From: UBA5078 sp051252515
GTDB lineage: Bacteria > Pseudomonadota > Gammaproteobacteria > Pseudomonadales > Pseudohongiellaceae
Direction of reading: 5' to 3'
Length of the DNA stretch: 64,000 bases
Assembly (NCBI GenBank): GCA_051252515.1
Contig: JBPOFS010000002.1
Location: forward strand, 558,001-622,000
In this document: positions 25,989-34,907 of the stretch, in pieces
Layout: every line of letters begins with the position of its first letter
How positions within the stretch are numbered: the stretch's first letter is position 1
The notes under the pieces: generated by a model
What the model was told of the DNA's origin: nothing
The model's input: only the letters and a program-made list of their open reading frames with translations
The model's database searches: none
Program-made: the position numbers and the translations under genes

Positions 25989-27018
25989 ACTTAATGATGT
26001 GACGATTGCGTTAGACGGAACCGTCATTGTCCATGGTGTTTCTTTACAGCTAAAAGAAGGCATGATTGGTTGCTTGCTAGGCCCTAGCGGTTGTGGCAAA
26101 ACCACTTTGCTGCGCGCGATCGCCGGTTTCGAAAAAGCATTAGAAGGGGAGATTCGTATTGCCGGTAAAGCGGTGAGCAATCAGACTTTATGCCAGCCCG
26201 TCGAGAAACGACAAGTAGGGATGGTGTTTCAAGACTACGCTCTCTTTCCGCATCTTACGGTCAAAGACAATATCGCCTTTGGTCTTAACGGCATGAGTGC
26301 AGCGAAAAAGAACGCGCGGGTGGAAGAGCTCGCGACCATGTTGAAAATCACAGAGTATCTGCACACTTTTCCGCATCGACTTTCGGGTGGGCAACAACAG
26401 CGAGTCGCTGTGGCGAGGGCAATGGCACCTAAGCCGCGCATCCTGTTACTTGATGAGCCGTTCGCCAGCCTTGATGTGGAGTTGCGTGAGGTGATCGCTC
26501 GAGAGATTCGCCAGGTGTTAAAACAAGATGGGATTACGGCTATCTTAGTGAGCCATAATCAATATGAAGCGTTTGCGATGGCCGATGAAATCGGCGTGAT
26601 GCGCACGGGTGAGTTGATGCAGTGGAGCACTCCCTTTGAGCTTTATCATCAGCCTAGTTGCCCGTATGTGGCTGACTTTGTGGGAGAGGGTGTTTTTCTC
26701 AATGGCACCGTTGTTGACGCCTATAAAGTAGAGACCGCATTAGGGGTGTTGGAAGACGCACAACCTCACGGTTACGGGCAGGGATCAACGGTAATGGTGC
26801 TGATTCGCCCCGATGATGTGATTCATGACGACGACAGCATTAGAACTGCCAAAGTCGTTGAGAAGGCGTTCAGGGGGTCACAGTATCTGTATACTTTGGA
26901 GCTTGTCGATGGGACGCGAATTTTAAGTCTAGTGCCGAGTCATCATTGCCATGCACAAGGCGAGATGATTGGGATCCATATCGAAATGGATCACCTAGTA
27001 GCGTTTAATTTGGTGTGA
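25972..27018 (+). CDS. fbpC: Ferric iron ABC transporter ATP-binding protein
   Basis: 348 aa ATPase energising iron import. Walker A is GPSGCGKTT, the signature LSGGQQQRVAVARAM, Walker B RILLLDEPFASLD, and the H-loop is VSHN. A C-terminal TOBE-like domain follows from about residue 240. The start overlaps the end of fbpB by 17 nt, which indicates translational coupling. Family members also transport sulfate, polyamines or phosphonates, but the FbpA partner points to iron. Confidence 0.93.
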   Translation: MNPVLELNDVTIALDGTVIVHGVSLQLKEGMIGCLLGPSGCGKTTLLRAIAGFEKALEGEIRIAGKAVSNQTLCQPVEKRQVGMVFQDYALFPHLTVKDNIAFGLNGMSAAKKNARVEELATMLKITEYLHTFPHRLSGGQQQRVAVARAMAPKPRILLLDEPFASLDVELREVIAREIRQVLKQDGITAILVSHNQYEAFAMADEIGVMRTGELMQWSTPFELYHQPSCPYVADFVGEGVFLNGTVVDAYKVETALGVLEDAQPHGYGQGSTVMVLIRPDDVIHDDDSIRTAKVVEKAFRGSQYLYTLELVDGTRILSLVPSHHCHAQGEMIGIHIEMDHLVAFNLV

Positions 27019-27031
27019 TAGTGGCTTAGGA

Positions 27032-27781
27032 CTATTTGTCTTGATCCACTAAGAAATGTTCGAGGCCCTCACCCGTAAGCTTCTTGATCTGCGAGAACAC
27101 AAACCAAATGGCCAACATCAAGATGATCATGCTGGGTAAGGCAATCACTGGATAACTCAACGCCGTCATCTTTCCCAACTCTTCGCTGTAGGCGCTTGTC
27201 CCAGGCGGGCTCACCAAGATTATTTTGGCTAGTACATAATTTAAAATCGAAGAGACAAAAAACGATCCTGCCACAATAAAAGACGCCTGACCCATACGAC
27301 GTTCGAACAATACAGTCTTGTCGTTCTCTGCCAGTGCCGCATACAAAGCATCTACTCGAATAAGCTGAGCATTTAGTATCAGTGTTTTCACTAATGGAAA
27401 GCGTGTGCGCTGCGTGAAGAGTACCGCGATGCCTATGATTGCGGGAATCGCGGCTTCTTTAATGGCGATGTATTGCGGGTCCAGCTCCAATAAGCTGATA
27501 CCGCCGGTTAGGAATACGCTGACGATTCCTAAGATTGAGAAAGGGTTTATTTTCCCCGACTGCTTTAAATCCCATAAGCCATAGCCAATCGGAAAAGCCA
27601 AGGCAGCGACGATGCTTAATGCTGGCCCAAGACTGTCCTCTGCACTGAGCTTGCTGAGGATAAACACCGGAATGATGATGTTAAAGGCAAGGTTTGCCAG
27701 AAAGCTTCCCTTAGGGGGAGGCGTGGCCGCGCTATCAGCTTGCGGGGCTGGTGTTTTCTCGTCTGGATTATCTTGGTTCAT
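27032..27781 (-). CDS. VC0807-like multi-pass membrane protein
   Basis: 249 aa. The N-terminus of about 25 residues is polar and Pro/Ala-rich, followed by six or so transmembrane helices ('FIVAGSFFVSSILNYVLAK', 'IALPSMIILMLAIWFVF'). It resembles the VC0807 family of unknown function. It is convergent with fbpC, with only 13 nt between the stop codons. No partner gene indicates a role. Confidence 0.65.
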   Translation of the reverse strand: MNQDNPDEKTPAPQADSAATPPPKGSFLANLAFNIIIPVFILSKLSAEDSLGPALSIVAALAFPIGYGLWDLKQSGKINPFSILGIVSVFLTGGISLLELDPQYIAIKEAAIPAIIGIAVLFTQRTRFPLVKTLILNAQLIRVDALYAALAENDKTVLFERRMGQASFIVAGSFFVSSILNYVLAKIILVSPPGTSAYSEELGKMTALSYPVIALPSMIILMLAIWFVFSQIKKLTGEGLEHFLVDQDK

Positions 27782-27862
27782 CTGCTTACTCAGTGGTGTG
27801 TTACTAGCTTAATGGAAGAGGAGTATACGAAATTTACGCATGCCCTCCCATGCTTATTGAGC

Positions 27863-28726
27863 CTAAATGGTGGTCACGGGCAAGGTTTCGCCAGCGCCCC
27901 ATTCCGACCATGAGCCATCATAGATAGAGATCTCATCATATCCGGCGAGGTGAGCTGCGAATGCTATGACGCAGGAAGTCACACCAGAGCCGCAAGTCGC
28001 TATGATACGACTGGTTTTGGGCGCTAAGGTGAAAAGTGCCGACTGAAGCTCTGGTATTGAGCGCATATGACCGTCCGCTATCAATTGATCGAAGGGGAGA
28101 TTGTAAGCATTGGGCATATGGCCGCCGCGTAGGCCAGCGCGAGGCTCGGGTGCGCGGCCATAGAAGCGATCGGCAGAGCGGGCGTCAAGAATGCGTACAT
28201 CCTCCGCGCTTGTCGCGAGTAGTACTTCCCGGGAATCGCTGATTAATGATGGCTTGTAATTAGCATCGAAATTGCCCGTGGTCATGACTGTGCTATTAGG
28301 ATTGTGTGTCTCTAATGGGAAGCCTTTTTTCGCCCAAGCGGGAAGACCACCATCGAGTATGGCGCAATTCTTACATCCCATCGCTTTTAACATCCACCAT
28401 GCCCGTGGACTGGTTTGAACGCCGTAGCTGTCATAGATCACTACGAGGCTGTCTTGGTTAATCCCTAAGCGCTGCATCTCAGCGCTAAAAAGTGCTGCGT
28501 CAGGCATCATATGCGGGAGGCTAGCCTCTTGATCGCAGATGCGGCGGTCAAAATCAAAAAATAATGCGCTAGGAATCCGAGTTTCATACCATTCCTTTTC
28601 CCCGTCTCGTTTTGTGGCGGGCATGTGCCAGCTAGCATCCAGAACAATTAGTTTGTTCTCACCCCGCATCGCTTCTTCTAACCATGTGACGGAAACTAGC
28701 GAAGGAATATGTTCATTGTTCAACAT
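27863..28726 (-). CDS. sseA: Rhodanese-type sulfurtransferase (3-mercaptopyruvate type)
   Basis: 287 aa with two rhodanese domains. The C-terminal active site is CGSGVTSC with the catalytic Cys at residue 245; the CG[S/T]GVT loop is typical of mercaptopyruvate rather than thiosulfate sulfurtransferases. The enzyme moves sulfur from 3-mercaptopyruvate to cyanide or thiols. An in-frame GTG seven codons upstream exists, but AGGAG with a 7-nt spacer selects this ATG. Monocistronic. Assignment as SseA rests on the active-site loop. Confidence 0.88.
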   Translation of the reverse strand: MLNNEHIPSLVSVTWLEEAMRGENKLIVLDASWHMPATKRDGEKEWYETRIPSALFFDFDRRICDQEASLPHMMPDAALFSAEMQRLGINQDSLVVIYDSYGVQTSPRAWWMLKAMGCKNCAILDGGLPAWAKKGFPLETHNPNSTVMTTGNFDANYKPSLISDSREVLLATSAEDVRILDARSADRFYGRAPEPRAGLRGGHMPNAYNLPFDQLIADGHMRSIPELQSALFTLAPKTSRIIATCGSGVTSCVIAFAAHLAGYDEISIYDGSWSEWGAGETLPVTTI

Positions 28727-28902
28727 GAAAAAGCTCCTGTAATTCACACAATATTAACCCAAACCCATCATAACAAGCGTGACAAATACCGGCAGCTTCT
28801 ATTTCTTTTTGCGCCGATAAAAAAACGGGCTAGACAATGTGCTGTCAATCCTTAGAATAAAAATGCGAATTAATTAAATAAGAAAAATAAAGGATAACGA
28901 CG

Positions 28903-29979
28903 ATGAAAATTAAAAGAAAAGTGTTTTCTAGTAGCATGCTGGCCATTGGGTTGGGCGTAGTGGTCGGGTTCGCAGGAGTGACGAATGAAGCTTACGCTGC
29001 AAAAAGTGAAAAGAGTGAGAAAAGCGCGAAAAGCAGCAAAAGTAGCAAAAGCAAAACGCTCTCAATTCTCGGGGCTGTGGCAGATTTTGATGCACAGGCA
29101 ATCTATATAATAGGCCAAGGTTTTGATAATGGTGATGCCCCTCAAATTGACCTGGGAGCCTTAGGCAATATCAGTGATAGCTGCACTTCTGATTTATCGC
29201 CTTCTCCGCAAGTGATTTCATGCGATTTTTCCAATGGAGGGATGCCAACCGCTGGTACGTATCTGCTCAATGTGAATACAGGAAACGGCTCAAAACAATC
29301 TCATGAGCTTGCCTTCAGTATTGGCACTACTGGCCCAGACGGTCCGCAAGGAGAGGTTGGGCCACAGGGTGAGATTGGTCTGCAAGGTATTCAAGGACCT
29401 AAAGGGGATATTGGTTTGCAGGGAGTGCCTGGTGAGATTGGACCGCAAGGAGTGCCGGGAGATGTTGGACCACAGGGAGTGATTGGTCTGCAAGGAATAC
29501 AAGGAGACACTGGCTTGCAGGGGCCTGCGGGTTTAGCCGGCGCTCAAGGAGTGCAGGGTCCGCGCGGGGTCCAAGGTGCGCAAGGAGTCTCGGGAGAGCA
29601 AGGTCCCCAAGGCGTGCAAGGTGTTCAGGGAGAACAGGGGCCCCAGGGCCCGCAGCCTTCGCAGAATTACAGTATAGGATCAGTGGTTTTTACCGGAGGG
29701 AGAGGGCGCAATATCAGTACGGAAGCCACGAGAGATCAAGAATTGACTCTAGATTGTAACGCTGGCCAATTGGCGGTTGGTGGTGGATATCAATTCGAGG
29801 CAGCTGAAGTGAGCGGCGACCTAGATCGCATCGAAGACTTTAATTTAACTCGCTCCATCCCCTCGTTTGACGGCAGTCAATGGCATTTTACGTTGCGATA
29901 CACAGGTGATTTACCTCATGTGGTAAGCGTAAATGCTCAATTTAGTATTGTCTGTCTAGATGGAACCCTTGCCCTCTAA
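28903..29979 (+). CDS. Secreted collagen-like protein with IPT/TIG-like domain
   Basis: 358 aa. The signal peptide spans about 1-32 (ends NEAYA), then a low-complexity Lys/Ser/Glu linker (33-52). An IPT/TIG-like beta domain follows (about 53-140, with 'AIYIIGQGF' and 'AGTYLLNVNTGNG'). Residues 144-251 are 36 uninterrupted Gly-X-Y triplets rich in Q, P and V. The last 105 residues form a separate domain with two cysteines. Bacterial collagen-like proteins trimerise and act at the cell surface. AAAGGA precedes the ATG. Monocistronic with a strong terminator. Confidence 0.85.
   Translation: MKIKRKVFSSSMLAIGLGVVVGFAGVTNEAYAAKSEKSEKSAKSSKSSKSKTLSILGAVADFDAQAIYIIGQGFDNGDAPQIDLGALGNISDSCTSDLSPSPQVISCDFSNGGMPTAGTYLLNVNTGNGSKQSHELAFSIGTTGPDGPQGEVGPQGEIGLQGIQGPKGDIGLQGVPGEIGPQGVPGDVGPQGVIGLQGIQGDTGLQGPAGLAGAQGVQGPRGVQGAQGVSGEQGPQGVQGVQGEQGPQGPQPSQNYSIGSVVFTGGRGRNISTEATRDQELTLDCNAGQLAVGGGYQFEAAEVSGDLDRIEDFNLTRSIPSFDGSQWHFTLRYTGDLPHVVSVNAQFSIVCLDGTLAL
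29332..29655 (+). repeat. Collagen Gly-X-Y coding repeat
   Basis: 324 nt encoding 36 consecutive Gly-X-Y triplets. GLQ, GPQ, GVQ and GIQ recur, and related 9- to 18-nt units are visible, so the tract could vary in length by slippage or recombination. Confidence 0.9.
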
Positions 29980-29990
29980 AGGCTCGTTAC

Positions 29991-30025
29991 GGCCAGTGCC
30001 TAGTATGACTAGGTACTGGCCAATT
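29991..30025. terminator. Bidirectional terminator after the collagen-like gene
   Basis: GGCCAGTGCCTAG pairs with CTAGGTACTGGCC over 13 positions (one G-U) around TATGA, then AATTTT. It lies between the collagen-like gene and the convergent DUF2254 gene. Confidence 0.85.
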
Positions 30026-30029
30026 TTGC

Positions 30030-31307
30030 CTATCCGGATAACCAGTGCGCCGCGTTGCGCACTTTCTCAATGTCATGATCGATTTTCAGTGCTTGTTCCG
30101 CTCTTTGTAAGGCAAGTCTCGCATGTTGTTCTGCGGCATTTCGCATTTTTCCGTCATAGACATCGGCCAACGAGTGCAGGGCTTTTTGTACGCGCACCGC
30201 TAGTTCTACCGTGGTCGCCCCATCGCGGGCGAGCGAGGTGAATGCATCGTCAAACATGTCCAGCACAGACAAGGCTGGAACGGCTATGCGATCGAATTTT
30301 ATGGGTGTTTCTTCGTCCTCGCTTAAAGGCTTGCTCCATTCGTCGAACAGGCGCACGAGTGTGCCTACAACGTCGATTGCCGTGCCAGGGTCATTGACCG
30401 CTGGGGAGAGCGCTTTTCCGGCGATCTCTGAAAGGACGATAAGCCCGAAGCGCGGATCGTCATCGAATACTCTATCGTCTCCCAGCGTAAAACCTTCCAG
30501 TAATGCGTCTTGGTTTCTGAGTGTGGGGCTTCCGGAGTTGAATTTAACATAGGCTAACGGGCGCTCTGGAGACATAAAGGTACCAGGCAGTGTGTGTGCC
30601 GAAATCGTCGCATCATTTTGCTGTGCCCAACACTGCAATTTATCCATATCAATGTGCTGCACGTAAGCGACTCGCGGAGAAACAAGCGCAATCCCTTCTG
30701 GTTTGTCAGTTGTGCAATGCTGGCAGCCTAATGTGGGGGAAAGCCGACGACGCGCTAGGGCAGCCTTTGTAGCGGCCTCTACTTTGTCGACAGTTTCACC
30801 AAGACGACCTAGGCGAGCAATACGATCCACCCAACGGACAAATGTTATGATTACGATTCCAAATACTGTGATCGTCAGGGCAAATAGGCAGAACAATCCC
30901 GCTGGTTCAAAGAAATCATTCGTGACGGCGGAGAGGGCGACAATACTGAAAATGAAAGAACCAATAAATGTGGAGAGCGCATTTTGAGACACGTCATCAC
31001 TGACGACAAGTGAGAAAGAGCGGGGTGTTGCCGCGCTGCTTGCCGAGGCGTAGGCAGAGACCATAGAGGCAACTGAAAACGTCGCAATAGCGAGCATGCT
31101 GCTGGCCATAACTGAGAGCAGTGTCTCTACGGAGTCGGAGCTCACTTCGGGGAAATCATTGGCAAAGCTCAACGACTCTGCAAATTTGGAGCCGAAGGCT
31201 GCCGCGACAGAAAGCAGTGCCATGAATAAGGGTTTAACCCAAAGTTTTTCTTTGATGCGGCTAATAAATATTCTTAGCTGGTCACCCGATAGTTGAGAAA
31301 TTGCCAC
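30030..31307 (-). CDS. DUF2254 family membrane protein
   Basis: 425 aa. Two N-terminal transmembrane helices (about 25-45 and 60-85) and two more near 105-150 are followed by a large soluble domain. The segments 'ATFSVASMVSAYASASSAATPRS' (spanning about 75-97) and 'LSPAVNDPGTAIDVV' are typical of DUF2254, an uncharacterised membrane family. The start is GTG with AAGGAGA upstream. The next gene downstream is on the opposite strand, so it is probably monocistronic or follows the VF530 gene 9 nt upstream. Confidence 0.85.
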   Translation of the reverse strand: MAISQLSGDQLRIFISRIKEKLWVKPLFMALLSVAAAFGSKFAESLSFANDFPEVSSDSVETLLSVMASSMLAIATFSVASMVSAYASASSAATPRSFSLVVSDDVSQNALSTFIGSFIFSIVALSAVTNDFFEPAGLFCLFALTITVFGIVIITFVRWVDRIARLGRLGETVDKVEAATKAALARRRLSPTLGCQHCTTDKPEGIALVSPRVAYVQHIDMDKLQCWAQQNDATISAHTLPGTFMSPERPLAYVKFNSGSPTLRNQDALLEGFTLGDDRVFDDDPRFGLIVLSEIAGKALSPAVNDPGTAIDVVGTLVRLFDEWSKPLSEDEETPIKFDRIAVPALSVLDMFDDAFTSLARDGATTVELAVRVQKALHSLADVYDGKMRNAAEQHARLALQRAEQALKIDHDIEKVRNAAHWLSG

Positions 31308-31316
31308 TCTCCTTGT

Positions 31317-31565
31317 CTATTGTTTGCCTTGCTCCCAAGGCGAGGGGGATGAAAAAGTATCGATATAAAGTGCTTCCACTTTGTCTCTTGCCCATTGCGT
31401 TTTACGTAGGAACTTAAGCGATGACTTAACGGAAGGGTCGCTTTTAAAGCAGTTAACGTTAACGCGTTGGGCTAGGCCATCCCAGCCGTAGCGATCGTAT
31501 AGGCGTTCTACTATTGTGGCCAAGTTAACACCGTGTAAAGGATTTTTAGGTTGCTCTGTATTCAT
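31317..31565 (-). CDS. VF530 family DNA-binding protein
   Basis: 82 aa, the length of VF530 (DUF2132) proteins. 'NPLHGVNLATIVERLYDRYG' and 'NCFKSDPSVKSSLKFLRKT' are the conserved halves. The Vibrio fischeri structure shows a helical fold proposed to bind DNA; the role is unknown. It shares ATGA with the GNAT gene upstream (start and stop overlap by 4 nt) and lies 9 nt before DUF2254. Confidence 0.88.
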   Translation of the reverse strand: MNTEQPKNPLHGVNLATIVERLYDRYGWDGLAQRVNVNCFKSDPSVKSSLKFLRKTQWARDKVEALYIDTFSSPSPWEQGKQ

Positions 31566-32047
31566 TTGATTAACGTTTTTATCATGACAATGGCACCTGC
31601 ACCATAATTTTCATTTGAGAGTGACTGTTCTTGGGATGTGAATCCAAATTTTGACCAAAATGCGCTGGACTGTTGCACGGATACCAATACTATTTTTGTG
31701 AAATCGCTCGCCAGTGCTTGCGTGAGTAAGTGTTCCACCATCTTTTTTCCTATGCCTTTCCCTGCATGTTTTTTCATAATTGCAAGATCGTGCAGGAAAA
31801 GTATATTACCCCCTGTGCTTGTCGGTAATGGCTTGTAAAGCTTGGGTGGCTCAAGGCTATCCCAAGCGTGGGCAAGCAGGTAAGCGGTGATTTCCTGTGA
31901 GTCTTCGAATGCGAAACAAGTTCGGGGCGAGTGAGCCCACTTACTCCGCAGGGTAGCAAGAGACTCAGGAATAATGCTGTCGTAGGCATCGGCCTGCACA
32001 GTCATTATTTGTTCCCAGTGTTTCTCTTCAATTGCGATTATTGGCAT
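31562..32047 (-). CDS. GNAT family N-acetyltransferase
   Basis: 161 aa. The acetyl-CoA-binding segment 'HAGKGIGKKMVEHLL' (motif A, R/Q-x-x-G-x-G/A type) lies near residue 114 and 'VSVQQSSAFWSKFGF' forms the C-terminal part. The substrate is unknown. It overlaps the VF530 gene by 4 nt and follows the TrmH-type gene by 18 nt, so TrmH-GNAT-VF530 look co-transcribed. Confidence 0.85.
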   Translation of the reverse strand: MPIIAIEEKHWEQIMTVQADAYDSIIPESLATLRSKWAHSPRTCFAFEDSQEITAYLLAHAWDSLEPPKLYKPLPTSTGGNILFLHDLAIMKKHAGKGIGKKMVEHLLTQALASDFTKIVLVSVQQSSAFWSKFGFTSQEQSLSNENYGAGAIVMIKTLIK

Positions 32048-32065
32048 ATTGCAAACATTTGGGAC

Positions 32066-32578
32066 TTATTCACTAAACACCAAGCGATTATTGGTATCTC
32101 GGCTACGGGTGATGATGTCGTCATTGTGCCCGTTTGGAGCAATTTTGGACAGCCTGTCGTATAGAACTACATTGACGGTGGCGGCTAGATTCATACAGCC
32201 TTCTGTAGGGATGTATACCACGCTATCGGCGCGATCAATCACAGACTGGGGGATAGAGCCATCTTCGGGCCCAAAGATATAGAGAGCGTTCTCAGGGTGA
32301 TCGAACTGTGTCAGAAGAGATGCGCCTTCAGCTAACTCTACGCACACCACTTTCATATGCTCGACTAAGGGCGAAAGTAGATCATCCGTATGAATTAACG
32401 GGATTTTGCTGGCGGTGTTTTGCGTGTCTGTATGATATTTCGCTGCTCGATCAAATCGTTCTCCGGTATAGCGCACCTCATTGGCGAGGTAGCAACCGGC
32501 GGCGCGTATGATGGCGCCGACGTTGGTCGGGCTTTTGGGGTCGATTAACCCTATAAAAACTGTATGAGATAGAGGCAT
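32066..32578 (-). CDS. TrmH-type RNA 2'-O-methyltransferase
   Basis: 170 aa SPOUT methyltransferase. Motif 1 is 'PTNVGAIIRAAGCY', motif 2 'LYIFGPEDGSIPQSV', and motif 3 'CMNLAATVNVVLYDRL', which together form the trefoil knot that binds SAM. It is close to the minimal TrmH/TrmL size with no N-terminal substrate domain. The target, tRNA or rRNA, cannot be told from sequence. First gene of a three-gene minus-strand set. Confidence 0.87.
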   Translation of the reverse strand: MPLSHTVFIGLIDPKSPTNVGAIIRAAGCYLANEVRYTGERFDRAAKYHTDTQNTASKIPLIHTDDLLSPLVEHMKVVCVELAEGASLLTQFDHPENALYIFGPEDGSIPQSVIDRADSVVYIPTEGCMNLAATVNVVLYDRLSKIAPNGHNDDIITRSRDTNNRLVFSE

Positions 32579-32733
32579 ATAACGCTCGCTGTTGAGGCGC
32601 TATTTATAGCATATTTTGCGCTTGAAGAATCGACAGCTTAGAGGCTGAGCTTGATCTAAGGGCCGCGCATCAGTTGAAAATCCTGAGCTATGTCTCGTAG
32701 GTTCTTGAGGGAGAGATTCCTGCCGCCGTGCTA

Positions 32734-32757
32734 GCCCTGCTTGTGCAGGGCTTCTTT
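32734..32757 (+). terminator. Hairpin with T-rich tail in the trmH-adh gap
   Basis: GCCCTGC, loop TTGT, GCAGGGC, then TTCTTT. The T-rich side is on the plus strand, while both neighbours are on the minus strand, so it would end a plus-strand or antisense transcript, or serve the minus-strand reductase gene as a simple hairpin. The rest of the 200-nt gap shows nothing clear. Confidence 0.4.
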
Positions 32758-32780
32758 GACGTGTTGGAGAAACGCTTGAG

Positions 32781-33833
32781 TTAGAAGCCTTCGAGTACGA
32801 CTTTTCCGACAGCCGTATTGCTTTCAATATGCGCATGAGCACGCTTTAGATTGACGGCGTTAATAGTGCCGTAACTTTCCCCTAGCGTCGTTTTGATCAA
32901 GCCTTCATCAACGAGCTCAGAGACTGTGTTTAGCAGCTCATGCTGCTTGTGCATATCCCAAGTGTTGAACATCGAGCGCGTAAACATCAGCTCCCAATGC
33001 AGGGATAAAGATTTGCGCTTAAGTTTCATAATGTCGATTGGGCCGGCCGGGTCATCGATTAACGCCAACTTGCCTTGTGGTGCCAATACTTCTACCAACT
33101 GATCAAAATGTTTGTCAGTTTGGTTAAGGCTAATGACATGGCTCACATTCTCAATGTCTATTGCTTGAAGTTGCGCTTGCAAGGGTTCGTAGTGATTGAT
33201 GACATGATCTGCGCCGAGGTCACGAACCCATGCCTGGCTTTCGGGGCGTGACGCCGTGCCGATCACTACCGCATTGGTGAGTCGCTTTGCTAGCTGAGTA
33301 AGAATAGAGCCTACACCTCCGGCCGCGCCCATGATTAGGATACGTTCTTGAGGGGCGGCACTGGCCTTTTCAGCGGCTAGTTTTGCATCCGCAGTTAGAA
33401 GAGGCGTGAACCCCAAGCGAGAAAAAAGAAGCTCCCACGCCGTAATTGCTGTTAAGGGCATAGCGGCTGCTTCAAGCACTGTGAGTGACGTGGGCTTCTT
33501 GCCGACAATGCGTTCGTCGACTAATTGGTATTGCGCGTTTGAGCCTGAGCGAGTGATGTCGCCGGCATACCAAACGTGGTCCCCTACATTGAATAGTTCC
33601 GTGTCATCGCCTGTGGCAACGACTTCTCCAACCGCATCCCAGCCCAATACTTTCGGAATGTCGCCATCGGCAGAGGCAGAGCCCCGTATTTTTGTATCAA
33701 CAGGATTTACCGAAACGGCTAGTACTTTTACTAGAAGATCTCGGCCTGAGGCAGACGGCATAGGGATTTCAACATCCATTAAGGCGTCGTGTTCGGAAAT
33801 GGCTTGAGCTTGTAAATATCCAACTGCTTTCAT
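32781..33833 (-). CDS. Zinc-type alcohol dehydrogenase/quinone oxidoreductase
   Basis: 350 aa MDR superfamily protein. The N-terminal GroES-like domain has 'VLAVSVNPVDTKIRGS' and the Rossmann domain 'ILIMGAAGGVGSILTQLA', an NADPH-binding AxxGxxG. The catalytic zinc ligands of alcohol dehydrogenases are absent, so a quinone/enone reductase (zinc-independent QOR, ZADH1-like) is likely. AAGGG supports the start. It is divergent from a LysR gene, which probably regulates it. Confidence 0.87.
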   Translation of the reverse strand: MKAVGYLQAQAISEHDALMDVEIPMPSASGRDLLVKVLAVSVNPVDTKIRGSASADGDIPKVLGWDAVGEVVATGDDTELFNVGDHVWYAGDITRSGSNAQYQLVDERIVGKKPTSLTVLEAAAMPLTAITAWELLFSRLGFTPLLTADAKLAAEKASAAPQERILIMGAAGGVGSILTQLAKRLTNAVVIGTASRPESQAWVRDLGADHVINHYEPLQAQLQAIDIENVSHVISLNQTDKHFDQLVEVLAPQGKLALIDDPAGPIDIMKLKRKSLSLHWELMFTRSMFNTWDMHKQHELLNTVSELVDEGLIKTTLGESYGTINAVNLKRAHAHIESNTAVGKVVLEGF

Positions 33834-33963
33834 GATTAACCCTTTTCTCGTGTGTGGTGAGCTAGTGCGTCGCCTTGTGTGCTTTGAGTGAGGCTATTAT
33901 GTGCGCTTCATTGCGTGGTATAAACATGGGTAAAGATGAAATAAACTCAAAAAAGATTTGATA

Positions 33964-34878
33964 ATGAAAACAGAAGATCTGATCCTTTTCGTCCGTACGG
34001 CAGATAGTGGCAGCATTACTCGTGCGGCTGAGCAGCTGGATATCACAACGGCAGCCGCTAGCGCGGCATTAAAGCGCTTGGAACGACAGTTAGAGACGGT
34101 GTTATTCATTCGTACAACACGGCAACTGCGCATTACGGCGCAGGGTGAGCGTTTCCTAGTGTATTGCCGCGAAGCATTGAGTCAGCTAAAAGCCGGCAAA
34201 GAGTCGTTGCAAGCGATGCATGGCAAGGTAGCAGGGGAGCTGCGAATCTCAGCTCCGTCTGATTTAGGTCGTAACGTGCTACTAGGGTGGCTTGATGAAA
34301 TTATGGATCAGCATGCGGGCTTATCTATTAATCTTATTCTCGGTGACAATATTGCAGACTTCTATCTTGATCGAGTGGATCTAGCGATTCGTTACGGAAC
34401 GCTAGAAGACTCATCTATGGTGGCTTTTAAGCTTGCCACCGTGGATGGAGGCCTGTTTGCATCACCTAGTTATTTGGCAAAGTATGGAGCACCGCAGGAA
34501 CCAGATGATCTGAAGAGCCACAACTGCCTACTTTATAATCGCAATAACCGACCTTACGATGGCTGGGAGTTTTTAAGTGATGAAGAAGGGGCGCGCACTA
34601 ATAAGATCGTTCGCGTGTCAGGAAAGCAGTGCAGTAACGACAGTGAGATTGTTCGTCGATGGGCAGTTGCGGGTAAAGGCATCGCTTATAAGTCACGAAT
34701 AGAAATGGAAGAAGATGTGTGCGCTGGGCGTTTAATTAGAGTATTGCCTGAGTTTCAATTGCGCCGAAATGATTTGAATTTAATCTGCCCATCGCGGGAA
34801 CAGATCAGCCCAGTGGTTCTCATCATACGGGATCTCGTGCGAGAGAAGTTCTCTCTCTTGTTAGCGAGTGCCGGCTAG
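33964..34878 (+). CDS. LysR-type transcriptional regulator
   Basis: 304 aa. The N-terminal winged HTH ('GSITRAAEQLDITTAAASAALKRLE') lies at about 14-38 and the substrate-binding domain from about 88. The group resembles YafC-like regulators that sit beside oxidoreductases. TTG two codons upstream could also start the frame, but this ATG aligns with the family. It is 130 nt from the divergent quinone-oxidoreductase gene; the effector is unknown. Confidence 0.9.
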   Translation: MKTEDLILFVRTADSGSITRAAEQLDITTAAASAALKRLERQLETVLFIRTTRQLRITAQGERFLVYCREALSQLKAGKESLQAMHGKVAGELRISAPSDLGRNVLLGWLDEIMDQHAGLSINLILGDNIADFYLDRVDLAIRYGTLEDSSMVAFKLATVDGGLFASPSYLAKYGAPQEPDDLKSHNCLLYNRNNRPYDGWEFLSDEEGARTNKIVRVSGKQCSNDSEIVRRWAVAGKGIAYKSRIEMEEDVCAGRLIRVLPEFQLRRNDLNLICPSREQISPVVLIIRDLVREKFSLLLASAG

Positions 34879-34907
34879 CGTAGCGGCTTTTTGATTGCTG
34901 AAGAGGC

